Part shown: piece by piece, positions 33,280 through 45,084 of the stretch
How the letters are laid out: every line of letters begins with the position of its first letter
Position numbering within the stretch: position 1 is the stretch's first letter
The notes under the pieces: model-generated
Databases searched by the model: none
Seen by the model: the letters and a program-made list of their open reading frames with translations, nothing else
Told to the model about the DNA's origin: nothing
Assembly (NCBI GenBank): GCA_026122225.1
Contig: JANEZZ010001570.1
Location: forward strand, 6,448,501 to 6,512,500
Reading direction: 5' to 3'
From: Heloderma charlesbogerti
Lineage: Eukaryota > Chordata > Lepidosauria > Squamata > Helodermatidae
DNA: 64,000 nt
Made by a program: the position numbers and the translations under genes

Positions 33280-33595
33280 GGCAGGGTTAGAGCCTGTTAT
33301 TCATCCACAGAGCTTTTGACTAGAAGGTCAAGGAGCCTGGACTCTGGGACTTGCTTTGGCTGGATATTGGTTTAATCTCCTACTGCCCTTATTCTTCCCT
33401 TTGCCTTACCCTAAGAGGCAACTTTCAAACCTGAGCTATGAATCAGCAGGTCCCTGATTTGAATCTTACTTTGAGATGTACTCATCAGGCAGCCTTAGAC
33501 AAAAACTTTCCCATCCTCCTTCAATAAGTGGATAGCAACACTGACTTACCTTACAGGGAGTTGTAACAATTCCAACAAGGTAATAGCTGTATTCA
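33280..33595 (+). mobile_element. MIR/tRNA-SINE-like fragments
   Basis: GAGCTTTTGACTAGAAGGTC resembles a tRNA-derived head. Further on, TGATTTGAATCTTACTTTGA and TTACCTTACAGGGAGTTGTA..CAAGGTAATAGC fit MIR core and tail. Degraded, and perhaps two pieces. Confidence 0.4.
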
Positions 33596-33611
33596 CACAT
33601 CACTTTAAGCC

Positions 33612-33755
33612 AGGAATAGGCAACATGGTGCCTGTGGGTACCAGTGCACCCCCAGACCCCCTTCTTGGCACCCGCCAGAAAGGTGCCCTATCCCTCCACT
33701 TAAAAAACAACAACACACAACTTACTAGCTACTGGGATTGCTGTGAAATAAGTTT
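33612..33755. repeat. Partial copy of the CAGGGGCAGGCAAC hAT-like family
   Basis: CAGGAATAGGCAACATGG, then GGGTACCAGTGCACCCCCAG and a CACCCGCC..GGTGCCCTATCCCTC run matching the left half of 25894-26212. The right end is missing. Confidence 0.7.
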
Positions 33756-33896
33756 CACAACCAACTGAGGTTAAGGGAAAGTAAAAGCAAAAGCTTCTCC
33801 TCCTGGACTGAGTCTCATTGTGGCTCATGCACATAGCACATGGTTTAGCATGATGTGTGAATGAGGCCAATGTGTATGAAGCCCTCTGAACATTTA

Positions 33897-34108
33897 GGGC
33901 AGCATCCAACACAGTTGCTCTGCTTACACTAGTGACATACCACAGGTATAAGTGACCTCTAGCAATATGCCAATAGTGTAAGCTGACATGATGGGTTTTC
34001 GGGGGAAACCCATTGCGCCAGTTCATATTATTGGCATACAGCTTCAGGTAGCTTATACTAGTGGTATGTCAATAGCATAAGCAGAGTGGCAGTGCTGGAT
34101 ACTGCCCT
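33897..34108. mobile_element. Foldback element with ~60-bp arms
   Basis: The left arm AGGGCAGCATCCAACACAG..CTCTGCTTACACTAGTGACATACC is the inverse of GGTATGTCAATAGCATAAGCAGAG..CAGTGCTGGATACTGCCCT at the right. The centre contains a GGGTTTTCGGGGGAAACCC stem. Confidence 0.85.
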
Positions 34109-34336
34109 TAGTGCTATAGAGCCCACTTGGTAACTTAAATGGGTAGGTACATACATACGCCCTGAGTACATACATACCCACACACTCATAGTACTATGTA
34201 GAGCTTAAATAAATACAGAATCTAATAAGAAGAACACAAGAGCCAATCAACGTGGGTGAGACCGAATGGCCCAGCAGGAGCCTAGGCCTAGCAAAACTAA
34301 TGATGTAGAGTACACACACTCATAAAGAAGGAGAAT

Positions 34337-34545
34337 TAGGGCCAAATACATCAGTATGCCTTTGCATTTAATATGCAGCTTTAAAAAATGCAAATAGTAT
34401 CAGCTGCGGGGAGGGCTGATAATGGTTAGATTTGCAGCAAGCGTGGAGGGGGAATTTTGACCCTTTCCTTCTCTTGCTGCAATCCTGAGGCAAATCCCTC
34501 CCTGGTTGCTATTTGCCATGGGAAAATACTCCCAACTGACTCTTA
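34337..34545. repeat. Partial copy of the 'AGGGCCAAAC' foldback family
   Basis: Starts AGGGCCAAATACATCAG. The interior (TTGACCCTTTCCTTCTC.TGCTGCAATCCTGAGG then GGTTGCTATTTGCCATGG) matches 19044-19288; the right end is lost. Confidence 0.6.
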
Positions 34546-35954
34546 CTTTATGTAGTGAGCTAATCACTGGCAAGATTTGTTGAGATGGGATTCCAGTGTC
34601 AAATTTGCTAATGAATTCCATTCCAGCAGCTTCACTTTAGAGTAGTCCCTTTAAAACGTTTCTTTTTCTTTTTGCTGATCTGTGGCAATATTTAAGGTAC
34701 AAGACAGCTTGCCAAGAGCATCTCCAAGCATCGTTAAGGGTCCTGCAACAAAAGGCCACTTGACAGATATGCAATCCCCACTGCCAACTCTGTTCCCATA
34801 TCAACTCAGGGAACATGCTCATGGGACCAACAACGTTAGCCAGACTGTTTACTGAACTGATATTTTTTTTTGATATTGTGAAATTACACTCTTAAACTTT
34901 AGGATTTGAGGAGGAGCCTTTTTTGAAACATCCATATGCTATTTTATAGATTTTAAGAACTTCAGTTGAAACATACTTGAAGGGTCTTTTCATAAATAAA
35001 TACATATGTAAAAATGGGATTGGTCAGAGTTGCTGAAAACTGCCTGGGAAAAACAAAAGATGAGAGTTCCCACCAAGCAGCACAACTGTTTCCATCTATA
35101 CAATGCAATTATATAGCAGCATTTTATAATAGCCAGCTGTGGAGCTATCCAGCTGTGGCATGAAGAGCAAATTATTCTAAGTGACATTTTTATCGCTAAG
35201 TGGACAGTCTCACTGGTACTTTTCCAAATACTGCTAACGTGCTTTCACATGACTGATGGATTTATTGGTCTCCTGCCATATTCCATCACAAAGCCTCCCT
35301 CAAGGGACCAGTATCTCCCTCAGTCCCTTCATCCAGGTGTGCATCTTGGTCCTGCTCATAAGGATAAGAAGAGAAGTGTCATTAAGTAACAGGCAGGCTG
35401 ACAAGATTCAATGATGTGTCACGAAACACAACAGGGTCCTGGGTAAATAAAAGAAACATTAACCTAGAATGCCCGCTGGAGCCTGTCAGTGGGAAAAATG
35501 TAAACATTTCAAATGTACCTTTTTTTCTTTTCTTTTTTACTTCAATAACACTTCTCAAAGACAATTCATACATTCTATTTTGTTTTTATTTTTTGTAGAT
35601 AGGAGCCATGACTCAGAGCAAAATAAAACATGACAGGTCAACACATCTGCCATATTTACATATAAAATGGTGGTTGGGTGTGTGTTCTACTCTTTACCCA
35701 AAGAGAAGCGTATGGAGGAACAGAACAAAGACCACATTGTCTGTGTTGTGCAGAGCTTTGTTCACTTAGAATGCTTGTGAAATTCCATGACATCACAGGA
35801 GCTCAGCCACTCATTTAACCATCACCACCACTGCCAAATCCTTTCTTCCTTACAATATAGAGGACTCTACAAATAGTTTCATTTCATAATTTCATAGTCT
35901 CTTGCTAGAGTATAAACATAGGAATGGTTCCAATCTGTAAAAGTGGAATGCCTA
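34546..35954. other. Intronic DNA, nothing recognised
   Basis: AT-rich, no exon or known repeat. Confidence 0.4.
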
Positions 35955-36519
35955 TGTCAGGGTTCCCCTATTGACCTGGACCCCCTGAACAACTCCTTAA
36001 GGATCTCTTGCCTCCTTAAGAGTCCCAGCTTTCTTTTTTTACATTCCCCTTCCCAATAACGTGGGGTTTAGGCTGTAGACATGGGGTGATTAACACTCTA
36101 GACACAGAGTTTAACCACAGCAATTTACTGGTAAATTAAAGCAAGCAAATTATAACTAAAGGTATTTACACAATAGAGCTGACTGATACAAAAGGCTTTA
36201 CGAGAAAATAAAAGTTGCAAAATGCCAAGTTCTTTTACCCTAGCTGCACTTAAGACTTCTCCAGGCTGCTTATTCCTGTTCCCTCTTCAGGCTCTGGTCT
36301 CCCCCACTGCTCATACTGGCTCTCTTGCTCTCCTTATATACCCTCCTCCCTCAAAACCGAAAGTCCTGCTTCAAACATGAAGAAATAAAACTTAATTGGG
36401 CAAATGAAACTTAACGGGGGAAACTGCTCCTCTCAGAGATACCCCTCCCAACAGAAAACTCCAAGCCTCTAAGCCTGACCGTTTTTTCCCTTTGCCCCTG
36501 TAGGACTCAGACCTTCACA
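35955..36519 (-). mobile_element. Probable solo LTR of an LTR retrotransposon
   Basis: Read on the minus strand, the 565-bp unit begins TGTGAAGGTCTGAGTCC and ends GGGGAACCCTGACA, the TG...CA ends of an LTR. It has a TATA box (GTATATAAGG, around plus 36335-36341) some 180 nt in. Flanks GCCTA (35950-35954) and GCCTG (36520-36524) look like a 5-bp target duplication with one change. No internal region adjoins it, so it would be a solo LTR. Family (gypsy-like or endogenous retrovirus) not determined. Confidence 0.65.
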
Positions 36520-36773
36520 GCCTGAATTTATTCTCAGAAATTATAGAAACACTTGTCCTGAAATAAAAGGCTATGGGGGTGGGGGTAATTTAATGCAGTC
36601 ATCTCAGACAATTTTCTGGCAAGCTTATTAGTCTCAGACAATTAAAACGATATCAAACACTGGTAGGCCTAGATGACATAAGAATCAAGGAAATTAGCTA
36701 AGTAGCTACTTAATGTCACCTTTTCTGCAATGTCTTCCATCTCCCCCATACAAAATATTTATACTAGGCAATC

Positions 36774-36936
36774 ATAGAATCATAGAATAGCAGGGTTGGA
36801 AGGGGCCTACAAGGCCATCGAGTCCAACCCCCTGCTCAATGCAGGAATCCAAGTCAGAGCATCCCTGACAGATGGCTGTCCAGCCTCGTCTTGAAGGCCT
36901 CCAGTGTGGGAGAGCCCACCACCTCCCTAGGTAATT
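36774..36936 (-). mobile_element. CR1 LINE 3' end (ATTCTATGA tail type)
   Basis: Starts ATCATAGAATCATAGAATAG and continues GGTTGGAAGGGGCCTACAAG, AACCCCCTGCTCAATGCAGG and GGAGAGCCCACCACCTCCCT, the inverse of 15040-15240. It is truncated at CCTAGGTAATTG, where a perfect hairpin begins. Confidence 0.92.
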
Positions 36937-36939
36937 GAG

Positions 36940-36975
36940 AAGAAGCAAAACTGCAATAATGCAGTTTTGCTTCTT
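36940..36975. repeat. Perfect 16-bp hairpin at a CR1 truncation point
   Basis: AAGAAGCAAAACTGCA, loop ATAA, then TGCAGTTTTGCTTCTT: 16 paired bases with no mismatch. It directly follows the 5' end of the CR1 at 36774-36936. Confidence 0.9.
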
Positions 36976-39367
36976 GATCTGGAATAAGACAAACAAAACG
37001 AATCTGCAACCTCTTTCAGAGTTGGGAGCTGAAGATAAGTTTTGTTTCAACTCCTTAAGCACATGGCCTCCTGATTAGATCCAGCTTCTTGGTAGGGGGC
37101 TACATGGCCCTTCACTTGTCAACCAAAAGGCAAAAGAAGTGCCTCCATCTCTCCCCTGGCATTCTACCAGCTTCCTGTCAAGACCAGCTCAGAACTAGGT
37201 GAGACCTCAGAGGATGCCCCCCACGAGGTTCAGGAGTCAGCCGTCGCTGACATCATCCACTAGAGGTGGCTGAGGGTTCAGGGGAACAGATACATCCTGA
37301 CTAGTCCTACTCCCCTTTTCTGGACCCTCCAGGCTCTCCCCCTGGAACAGAGGTGATGCCATGACTGAGCAGAAGCCCAGAACCAAAAGTGCAAGAGCCA
37401 TTTGGCAGCACAAGGCCTCCTACCCCTGAGCCCTACTCATGAGGAGGAAGCCAAATTTTTCACATGCTCTGGATCAGCAACCTCATGATATTGTAGCCAT
37501 TGCTGAAGTAACACCTTATTTACTGGGCTCTTCTGAGACTCCTTTGCTGGGCAGCTCCCCTGCTAACTCGAAGACTTTGATCCCTGAGAAAGTTGAGCCA
37601 CACAACAGGAGGAACAAGACACGCCTCCTAAAACACTGCTTGAAATGACAGCCATTTTCTATACTGCTGCTGGGAACATCCAGCAGTGGCATGGAGATCA
37701 AAGTGATCCACGTTAAGCTGCTCTTCATATTATAGTCACCACAAAGAGCAGTCCTGACATGGAAGGCACAATCTGTAAATCAGCCCTTAAACTTTTGGTT
37801 CAACTGCAAAGTATAATGGATCGCAGAAACAGGCGTTTTCTTCCTTTTCAGTGTGTGTATGGATCCCCCTGTCTGCAAACTCAATATGGAGTTAAATCCC
37901 TCAGATGTCTGTGGCAAGGCAGATCTGAATCATCTGGAATACATTTAAGCAGCATTTCCTAATAAATATCAAACTAAAACCCTTGGCAGAATTAGATAAC
38001 CATAGTAGTACCTATCCTTGGTGTTATTTAATCCAATACAAAACTCAGTACAAATCTTAGTTTAAGAATGGTTTCTTGGTTATCTTCCACTCCTTGTAAA
38101 AAAAATTCAGGGCCAACGAGTTCCGGGGAAAAGAAGTTGCTTGACAGCCCACATGTGGCCTGCTAGCTGATCATCCTAGTTCGAAAGAAATATATCATTT
38201 CTAAGTGTTGGACTCCATTCTTAATGAAGGCAAGAATTGACACCTGATGTGAGAAGGAAAAGGAAGCACAAAAATGGTCCACCACATGGAGGAACAACAA
38301 GAAATTGGCAGTCAAATCCTAATGCAGGAGCTCAAATGTTGGGGCCAAAAAGAGTGCAGCCCTATCTTTCTCTCACAAAGCCAAACCACAGTAAAATAGG
38401 GGGGCTTGAGAGAAAGTTGGATTTCCTGAGAACAAGCACAGGAAACGGAAAAGGGAATTCAAGGTTATGGGGTGGGGGGCCTCTGACAAGAAATTGCAAA
38501 GGGGGAATGACTTTTCCTGAGGGGTGCTCCTAACAGTAATATCACCTGCTCCTTTTGCCAGCAGCTGTTCTCACAGGCTCCCCTGGAGAAGAATGATGGG
38601 AAAGAAGAAAAATTAGAGAAGCCATTAAGGGCAGCTGCAGACACTAGTAGAATAAATAGATTCAAGGCCCAACATAAGAAGAACATATGGGGTGGAAAAG
38701 TCCAGAAACATGAGGAAAACTATCTTCTGCTCCCCACAAGTGGCTCCTCATAACCCCTAGATTTAGCAGCTATCCCCAAGTTGTCACAGAGCTTTTGTTT
38801 TAAATGACTCTCTTGTCTCAGAAATCACTCATATCTAAGCTCCATTAAACACAGCCAATGAAATGCGTTCCTGTCTTATTTTATACATTTTGATTTAGTA
38901 GTCTTAGCCCTACATAATATGTGGTTCAATTCCACTAACTCAAAAAAACAAAACAAAACAAAAGCATGGTGCATTTCTCTCTATCCATCAGACTCAAACC
39001 TCGAGTGAAATGATTCCCTTTGTGGGGTGTTTTGATTCTTAAAAGCTTTGGTATGTCCGTTGACAGGTCTGCTAGGAAACAGCCAAGTGCAAGTTGTTGT
39101 TGTTGTTATTATTATTAGCAGATACAGAAATCACTGGGAGATGCTATGGGAAGAAAAGAGGTAAAGAGGATCAGGATGAAAGGCCTTTGGGCAAGACAAG
39201 AGGTCAGGGGAACCACTGCACACTAGAGAAAGGCAAAGAAAGTGATTCACAGAATTGTCCTAAGTTTCCACTCTGTTCTGTCAAACAGAGCACTGAGCAC
39301 CCTAACTGTCCTTCTTGTCTCCCTATAGAGGTGGTACTTGACAATATGCATTCACTAGTGTTAACTA
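36976..39367. other. Intronic DNA; (CAAAA)n near 38942 and GTT/ATT repeats near 39095
   Basis: 37140-37450 is GC-richer, with GAGGATGCCCCCCACGAGG and CTCATGAGGAGGAAGCC, and might be a decayed LTR-element piece. The remainder shows no recognised feature. Confidence 0.35.
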
Positions 39368-39972
39368 TAGAACATAATAACATGAGCCCTGCTGGATCAG
39401 ACCAAGAGTCCATCTAGTCCAGTATTCTGTTCACACAGTGGCCAACCAGCTGCAGAACAGGAACCCACAAGCAGGACAAGTGCAACAGCACCATCCCGCC
39501 CATGTTCCCCAGCAACTAGTGTACATAAGCATTCCGCCTCTGGTACTAGAGGCAGCACATAGCCATCAAGCCTAATAGCCACTGATAGCCCTTTCCTCCA
39601 GGAATTTGTCTAACCCCCTTTTAAAGCCATCCAAATTAGTGGCCATCACTACATCCTGTGGTAGCGAATGCCATAGTTTAATATGTACATAGTATGAAGA
39701 AGTACTTCCTTTTACCTGTCCTGAATCTCCTGCCAATCAGCTTCATGGGATGACCCCGGGTTCTAGTATTTTGAGAGAGGGAGAAAAATGTCTCCCTATA
39801 TACATTCGCCACCCCATGCATAATTTTGTACACCTCTATCATGTCTCCCGTTACCCTCCTTTTTTCAAAGCTAAACAATCCCAGCGGTTGTAACCTTCAA
39901 TAGGGGAGATGCTCCAGCCCCTTGATAATTTTAGTTGCCCTTTTCTGCACTTTTCCCAATTCTACAATATCC
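39368..39972 (-). mobile_element. CR1 LINE, 0.6 kb (TTATGTTCT tail type)
   Basis: Inverse of the copies at 15587 and 51087: CTGCTGGATCAGACCAAGAG at the 3' end, AACAGCACCATCCCGCCCAT, GAATTTGTCTAACCCCCTTT, TTCTGCACTTTTCCCAATTC and CTACAATATCC at the 5' limit. The frame is broken. Confidence 0.93.
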
Positions 39973-39982
39973 TCCAGCTCTT

Positions 39983-40035
39983 GGATATTGTAGAGCTGGA
40001 AAAAGTGCGGAAAAGGGCAAAAGGGTCGAAGTATC
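39983..40035 (+). mobile_element. Inverted CR1 fragment, head-to-head with the preceding copy
   Basis: GGATATTGTAGAGCTGG then AAAAAGTGCGGAAAAGGGCAA is the same CR1 stretch as the 5' end of the copy at 39368-39972 but on the other strand, with a 10-bp spacer. Confidence 0.85.
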
Positions 40036-42689
40036 GTAACAGTGGCCTATTTGCTGAAAAGCTGAACAAACCAAGGTAGCAGAGGACAGCAGCCTCTTGC
40101 TACAGGCCTGGAAACCTGAATCAGCTTTGAGACAACAAAATACTATTTGCACCACAAACAATCTTGAATTTTTGACTGATGCCCATGTGCTGAAGACCCA
40201 GAACGTTTCCAGACATAGCTGGTTCTCCATGGCAGGGAAATAAATACTTCCCTCCATAAGCAGGTTTGGGTTTCTGTGCTGCAGGCACACTCTTATTCTT
40301 ACTTCCCTCAGTCCTCTACCGCTACACATATCAGGCTACAACTCCACTGCTGATTTTTTATTTGGATAGGCTATGCGTTTCTTCCGGCTAATTTTCAAGC
40401 GCCTAGCATGGTTATACATTTAAAACGTATATTCTCAAGATTTTTTTTTAAGTTAAGTATTGCTCTTGAAGAGGTGGGGACGGGCTTAAGGATTCTCACC
40501 AGGGCCAGCCAATCAGTACTCCATACAATCAGATAGGTGTGGTGGCTTCGTGATTAGCACAAGGACCAGCCAACCATTAATGCAGGAACAACTAGTTGCT
40601 TCTGGACTGGATTCAGTTTGGAAGTTTGTCTGTCTTTACAAAACAAAGGATGACTTCATACTGATGAGCGGGCTCATCAGTCAAGGCGCGTACACCTGCC
40701 TCACCCTCTCTTCTCCATAAGGTGAGGAAGCAGCACGTCCTGAGGCACCATCTATTTGGCCTATCTGAACGTGATAGCTACTATGCTGTTTCCAAAGAAG
40801 GGAGAAGGTAACAAGTATAGCATAGGCTGCGAACAAAGCTTCATTCCCAGCTCCAACCCCACAAGGGCTTTCCCCTGAGAGAAGTTAATAGGCTTAAGAA
40901 ATCATAAACAAATTCCAGATTAAGTCCAACAAGGTTTCGAAAAGATAACAAACAGCAGACTTCATCTGTACAGAGGAAGAAAACAAACCAAGCAGATGTA
41001 GCAGAGTGAGCTACAAGAAACTGAAAGTATCTCAGACTCTTACAGGCAACAAGGGCCTTATTTGATTATCCAAATTTGCTTCTTCCCTGACTGAAACCCT
41101 TGCCTGAGAAGTTTTAGTCTGAATGGTTTTGGAAAAAATTACAGGCAGGAGAGCGTTGGCTCACAGTTTCGTGACTTGGATGGAAAATCAGATACAGTCC
41201 TAACAACTGACAAGTCTAAAGAAATCCTGCATTAACAAACCCAGTTTGTTATAAGTGATGGCTTCCTTGATTTTCAAGTTTTAAAAGTTAAAAAAGAGAG
41301 GAAAAATTCAAGAAGTTATTTACATCGTAGTTAACTCCCACAATCTCACCAACAAACAAGCACCATTCTCTTGTGTTTCTCATTCTATTCTTGCCTTATT
41401 TAATATGAAAGGTGGGGTGGGTGAAATCAGTAATAAAGAGAAAACTGGAAGTATGGATGTGCTGAAATGTAGGCAATCAATAATTAGAGAATTCTGCAAG
41501 ACGTCTTCCAGTGTTTTATATACTTTCCCAGTTTTAAGAACACCTTCTCTGCAAATCTAAGACAGCTATTCTGCTGTCTTGTGTTCTTTATAACCAGCAT
41601 TCCCAAATAGCTTCACAACAGAATGCTGGATACATCTGACAGGTGCAATAACCCGGAAAAATGACTTCATGCTTTTCATAAATAGCCTCTGGGAAGTCAT
41701 TTAAACACAACCACAAAACATCTCCTGCAGGTTAGAATTACCAGCTCCACAAGGAACAGTGTGTGTGAGAGAGAGAGAGAGTTGCCAATATTAAGAACAA
41801 TAAAATGATTAAGCCATTAAATAATTTTGAATACTGGGAAAAGAAATATCACCGGATGAATACTTTACTGAACGAAAGCAAGCACACAGAGGTCTATGGA
41901 AAAAGAAAGGAATCATTTTGTACTTTTTTAATGGTTATACTCCCTTCACCTGGAGGTATACAACCCTCTCTACAGCGTAATGATGCAAATAACTTGACAT
42001 ATTATAAAGGCTCAGTGAACACTGTTCGCACAGCTACTTTGGGGGCCATCAAGGAGCTTGGCACATGATGTGAATTACAAAGAGTTGGAGAGCACTTGAG
42101 AAGAATTCAAAGAAAAGAAAAGAAAAGAAAAGCTATTTGAGGAGGGAAGAAAAAGAGTGGGCTTAGCTGAAGGAAAAAACACACACACCACCCATCCTTA
42201 CTGGAGTGTTAAATCAGACACAGAGCTTCAGGAGTTGCCAGTTTAAAAAATGCCTCCCTGTCAAAGTTAGAGTCGCGGCAGTGCATGCTGCCAGAAATGA
42301 ATTTGAAGTGCATAGAAACCCACAGATTGTCAGAGTCTGAAGAGTCTGGTTCCTGGGGTGAGGGCGGAAAGCAGGAAGGAAGGAATGAAAAATATTTAAA
42401 GCCAGTGGCTTTTATTTGCTCCAGTCTAGAGTAAAGATCCAAAGCACAAAAAGAAAAAAGGATTATATATTCAGCCCAACCTCACACCTCTCAACCGCTC
42501 TGGATTTTTCATGGCGTTCCATGGGTGAAGACAGATAATCATGCACCAAGTCATAAATCATCACTGTTAATCAGTGGACCAACCCAATTCTGCTGGGAAT
42601 CAATGCAGAGGAAATGGATTTGTTTCCCTCAATGCTCACTGCACATCCAAAACAACCCAAACTCTGGATTTGGTCAGTAGAATGACAGT
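40036..42689. other. Intronic DNA with simple repeats
   Basis: A (GA)n run lies near 41768-41782 and an (AAAAG)n run at 42109-42132. No exon or known transposon; an 87-codon frame at 41805-42068 has no recognisable similarity. Confidence 0.4.
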
Positions 42690-42697
42690 CCCCTAGG

Positions 42698-42834
42698 CAA
42701 GGAGTGAGCAACTTGTGGCTCTCCAGCTGTTGTTGGATTGCAACTCCCATCAGCCCTATCCAGCATAGGAAATGGTGAGGCATGATGAGAGTTGTAGTCA
42801 ACAACAACTGGAGGGCTACAAGTTGCTCATCCCT
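42698..42834. repeat. Palindromic MITE with near-perfect TSD
   Basis: CAAGGAGTGAGCAACTTGTG ... CACAAGTTGC-type arms ending in GCTCATCCCT. Flanks CCCCTAGG (42690-42697) and GCCCTAGG (42835-42842) agree at seven of eight positions. Confidence 0.88.
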
Positions 42835-42876
42835 GCCCTAGGCCTTGCTGTGGAATGATGACAACAGCATTTGGGC

Positions 42877-43014
42877 CGGGGGGTGGGTAACTTGTGGCCC
42901 TCCAGATGTTTTAGCCTACAACTCACAGCATTCCTGGCCATTGATTATGCTGGCTAGGGCTGATGAGAATTGTAGGTCAAAACATCTGGAAGGCCAAAAG
43001 TTGTCAATCAATGG
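42877..43014. repeat. Palindromic MITE
   Basis: GGGGGGTGGGTAACTTGTGG...CCTCCAGATGTTTTAGCC pairs with GGTCAAAACATCTGGAAGGC..AAGTTGTC. It lies about 40 bp from the previous copy. Confidence 0.8.
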
Positions 43015-43841
43015 CCTAGGGGCTTCGGTATGTGCCACAGTGCTCAGAAGCTTTCTAGACTGCCTTGGTTTTATGTACCAGACTGGGGCAATGGGGGATG
43101 ATGATGAGGGGTCTCCGGAATAATATACGAGGGACAGTGTGCTGCAGTGCACACTTGTCACAAGGCACAGATAAGTCGTGGTGAACATGCATGGTGCCAC
43201 CCAGACTGCAGTCCCCAGGGCTGCATTGCTGGGGGTCCTCACCCCCTGGGAAGTGGCACAAAGGGAGGTAAGGTGGATGGTTTGGGGGAATGTGATAGCA
43301 GGGACTGGCACACATGATGGATTAATTCTGGATTGAGCTGGACTACAAAGGGTCTGAAGTCCAATGTAAAATGTATCGGGGGGTTTAAAATTCACCACCT
43401 GCACTCCCTATTTCAGAATCTGCATAATCAGGACTTATCAACCTCTTGATGAGTTAATCAACCACATCATCCCACCAAGTGGCGAGGAGAACTTTACTGC
43501 ATGTCAGTGCCAGACCCCAAATCTTGGAAGGTCTAAAGGTCCCATCATTTGGCAGGAAGTTGCAGCCATCTTACTAAGGGGTTACCTGCACACTGTGGGA
43601 AGTTATTAACTGGAGGATGGATGTTTTAAGAAGCCCACTCCCCCTTCATTGGGTCCTGCCATTTGAGCAATGAGGTTCTGCGGTTCAGCACAGAGATAAG
43701 GAGCAAGTCCACTACCGTCACGTAAACTGACAACAGTTAGGGAGGGGCTTGTCTTATTGTGTCATCCCTTTCTGAGGGAATTTTCTGTTCTCTAGCAGCT
43801 TCCTTGGTAATACCGCAGTGGCCCACTTTGCACGATCAAAA
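43015..43841. other. Intronic DNA, nothing recognised
   Basis: No known repeat or exon. Confidence 0.35.
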
Positions 43842-43844
43842 TTG

Positions 43845-44150
43845 CCCAAACTTGGTGGGCTGTGGTATGCACTGATGCATGCTGGGAGGATTTGAAGATT
43901 CATTGCCTAGCCATGGTTTGCCATGTTGCATAAACCCAGATGACAGGAGCTGTACAAGGGTTAAACATCCCTTGCATAACCCTAGAACACGCCATGGATT
44001 ATGCAAAAGTTGTTTAACCCTTGCACAACCACCGCTGCCTGGGTTCACACAACATGGCAAGCTATGGCTGGGCAGTGAATATTCAAAATGGCTGTCAGCA
44101 TGCACTGGCACACACCACAGCCCACCATGGCTTATATAAGCCATGGTGGT
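43845..44150. mobile_element. Large palindromic DNA element ('CATAACC...GGTTCACACAACATG' family)
   Basis: Terminal arms GTGGGCTGTGGTATGCACTG and CACACCACAGCCCAC are inverted. Inside, GCCTAGCCATGGTTTGCCATG pairs with CATGGCAAGCTATGGCTGGGC, and AAGGGTTAAACATCCCTTGC with TTTAACCCTTGC. Relatives lie at 52905-53135 and 63487-63830. Confidence 0.8.
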
Positions 44151-44439
44151 TTATTGATCATGCAAACTGGCCCAGTGTCTTGCCTTCCCCTTACTCTGCT
44201 CACCAATGTGAGAACTTCAGCTGTTTCGGCCAATCACTTTCTTGAGGGTTCTAGTGACCCTTCCTCTGAAGCATAATGCTCCAAAAGCCAGAGTCATTTC
44301 CACATTTGCCGTTACTGGGGTTACAGCTCTCTGAATTTTAACTTCCACTTTTGAACCAAGCAGTTCCCCATGACTTCTAAACTTGTGAACACAGTGTAGT
44401 TTGCTGTAATGGTGGCTAGTTAACAAAGACCCAAACTAC

Positions 44440-44540
44440 ATGTTACTTTCCTCATGGAGCATGTAGGGGCTAGGATTTTATTACTCTAGTGTACCTGCCT
44501 GGATCCTAAGATCTTCCTCAGTAGTCCTTTTCCAGGAGCC
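44440..44540 (+). mobile_element. L2 LINE, left part of an interrupted copy
   Basis: GTACCTGCCTGGATCCTAAG then ATCTTCCTCAGTAGTCC matches the L2 copy around 6990-7030. It continues at 45085 after a CR1 insertion. Confidence 0.75.
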
Positions 44541-45084
44541 TGGGAAGTACTAGTTCCCCTCTACTCAGCACTGGTTAGGCCTCACCCATAGTACTGTGTC
44601 CAGTTCTGGGTGCCACATTTTAAGAAGGATGCAGACAAACTGGAAAAGGTTCAGAGGATTATCAGGGGACTGGAAACAAAGCCCTGTGAAGAGAGACTGA
44701 AAGAACTGGGCATGTTTAGCCTTGAGAAGAGAAGACTGAGGGGAGATATATAGCGCTCTTCAAGTACTTGAAAGGTTGTCACAGAGAGGAAGGCCAGGAT
44801 CTCTTCTCCATCATCCCAGAGTGCAGGACACGGAATAATGGGCTTAAGTTACAGGAAGCCAGATTCCGGCTGAACATCAGGAAAAACTTCCTGACTCTTA
44901 GAGCAATACGACAATGGAACCAACTACCGAGGGAGGTCATGGGCTCTCCCACACTGGAGGCATTCAAGATAAGGCTGGACAGCCATCTGTCAGGGATGCT
45001 TTGACTTGGATTCCTGCATTGAGCAGGGGGTTGGACTTGATGGCCTTGTAGGCCCCTTCCAACTCTACTATTCTATGATTCTAT
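44541..45084 (+). mobile_element. CR1 LINE inserted into an L2
   Basis: Begins TGGGAAGTACTAGTTCCCC and includes GTGTCCAGTTCTGGGTGCC, TGAAAGAACTGGGCATGTTT, CCAGATTCCGGCTGAACATC and the TATTCTATGATTCTAT tail. GAGCC occurs on both sides (44536-44540 and 45085-45089), consistent with a short target duplication. Confidence 0.93.

Noticed and set aside
36940..36975. microRNA precursor
   Set aside because: The stem is 16 bp with a 4-base loop, about half the size of a normal pre-miRNA stem, and it sits at a transposon junction.
42109..42132. CRISPR-like or other regular array
   Set aside because: It is a simple AAAAG microsatellite; no spaced repeats of CRISPR type exist in the window and the organism is a vertebrate.
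42916..43404. 162-codon minus-strand frame as a gene
   Set aside because: It overlaps a palindromic MITE, has no recognised domain and lacks splice or promoter context.
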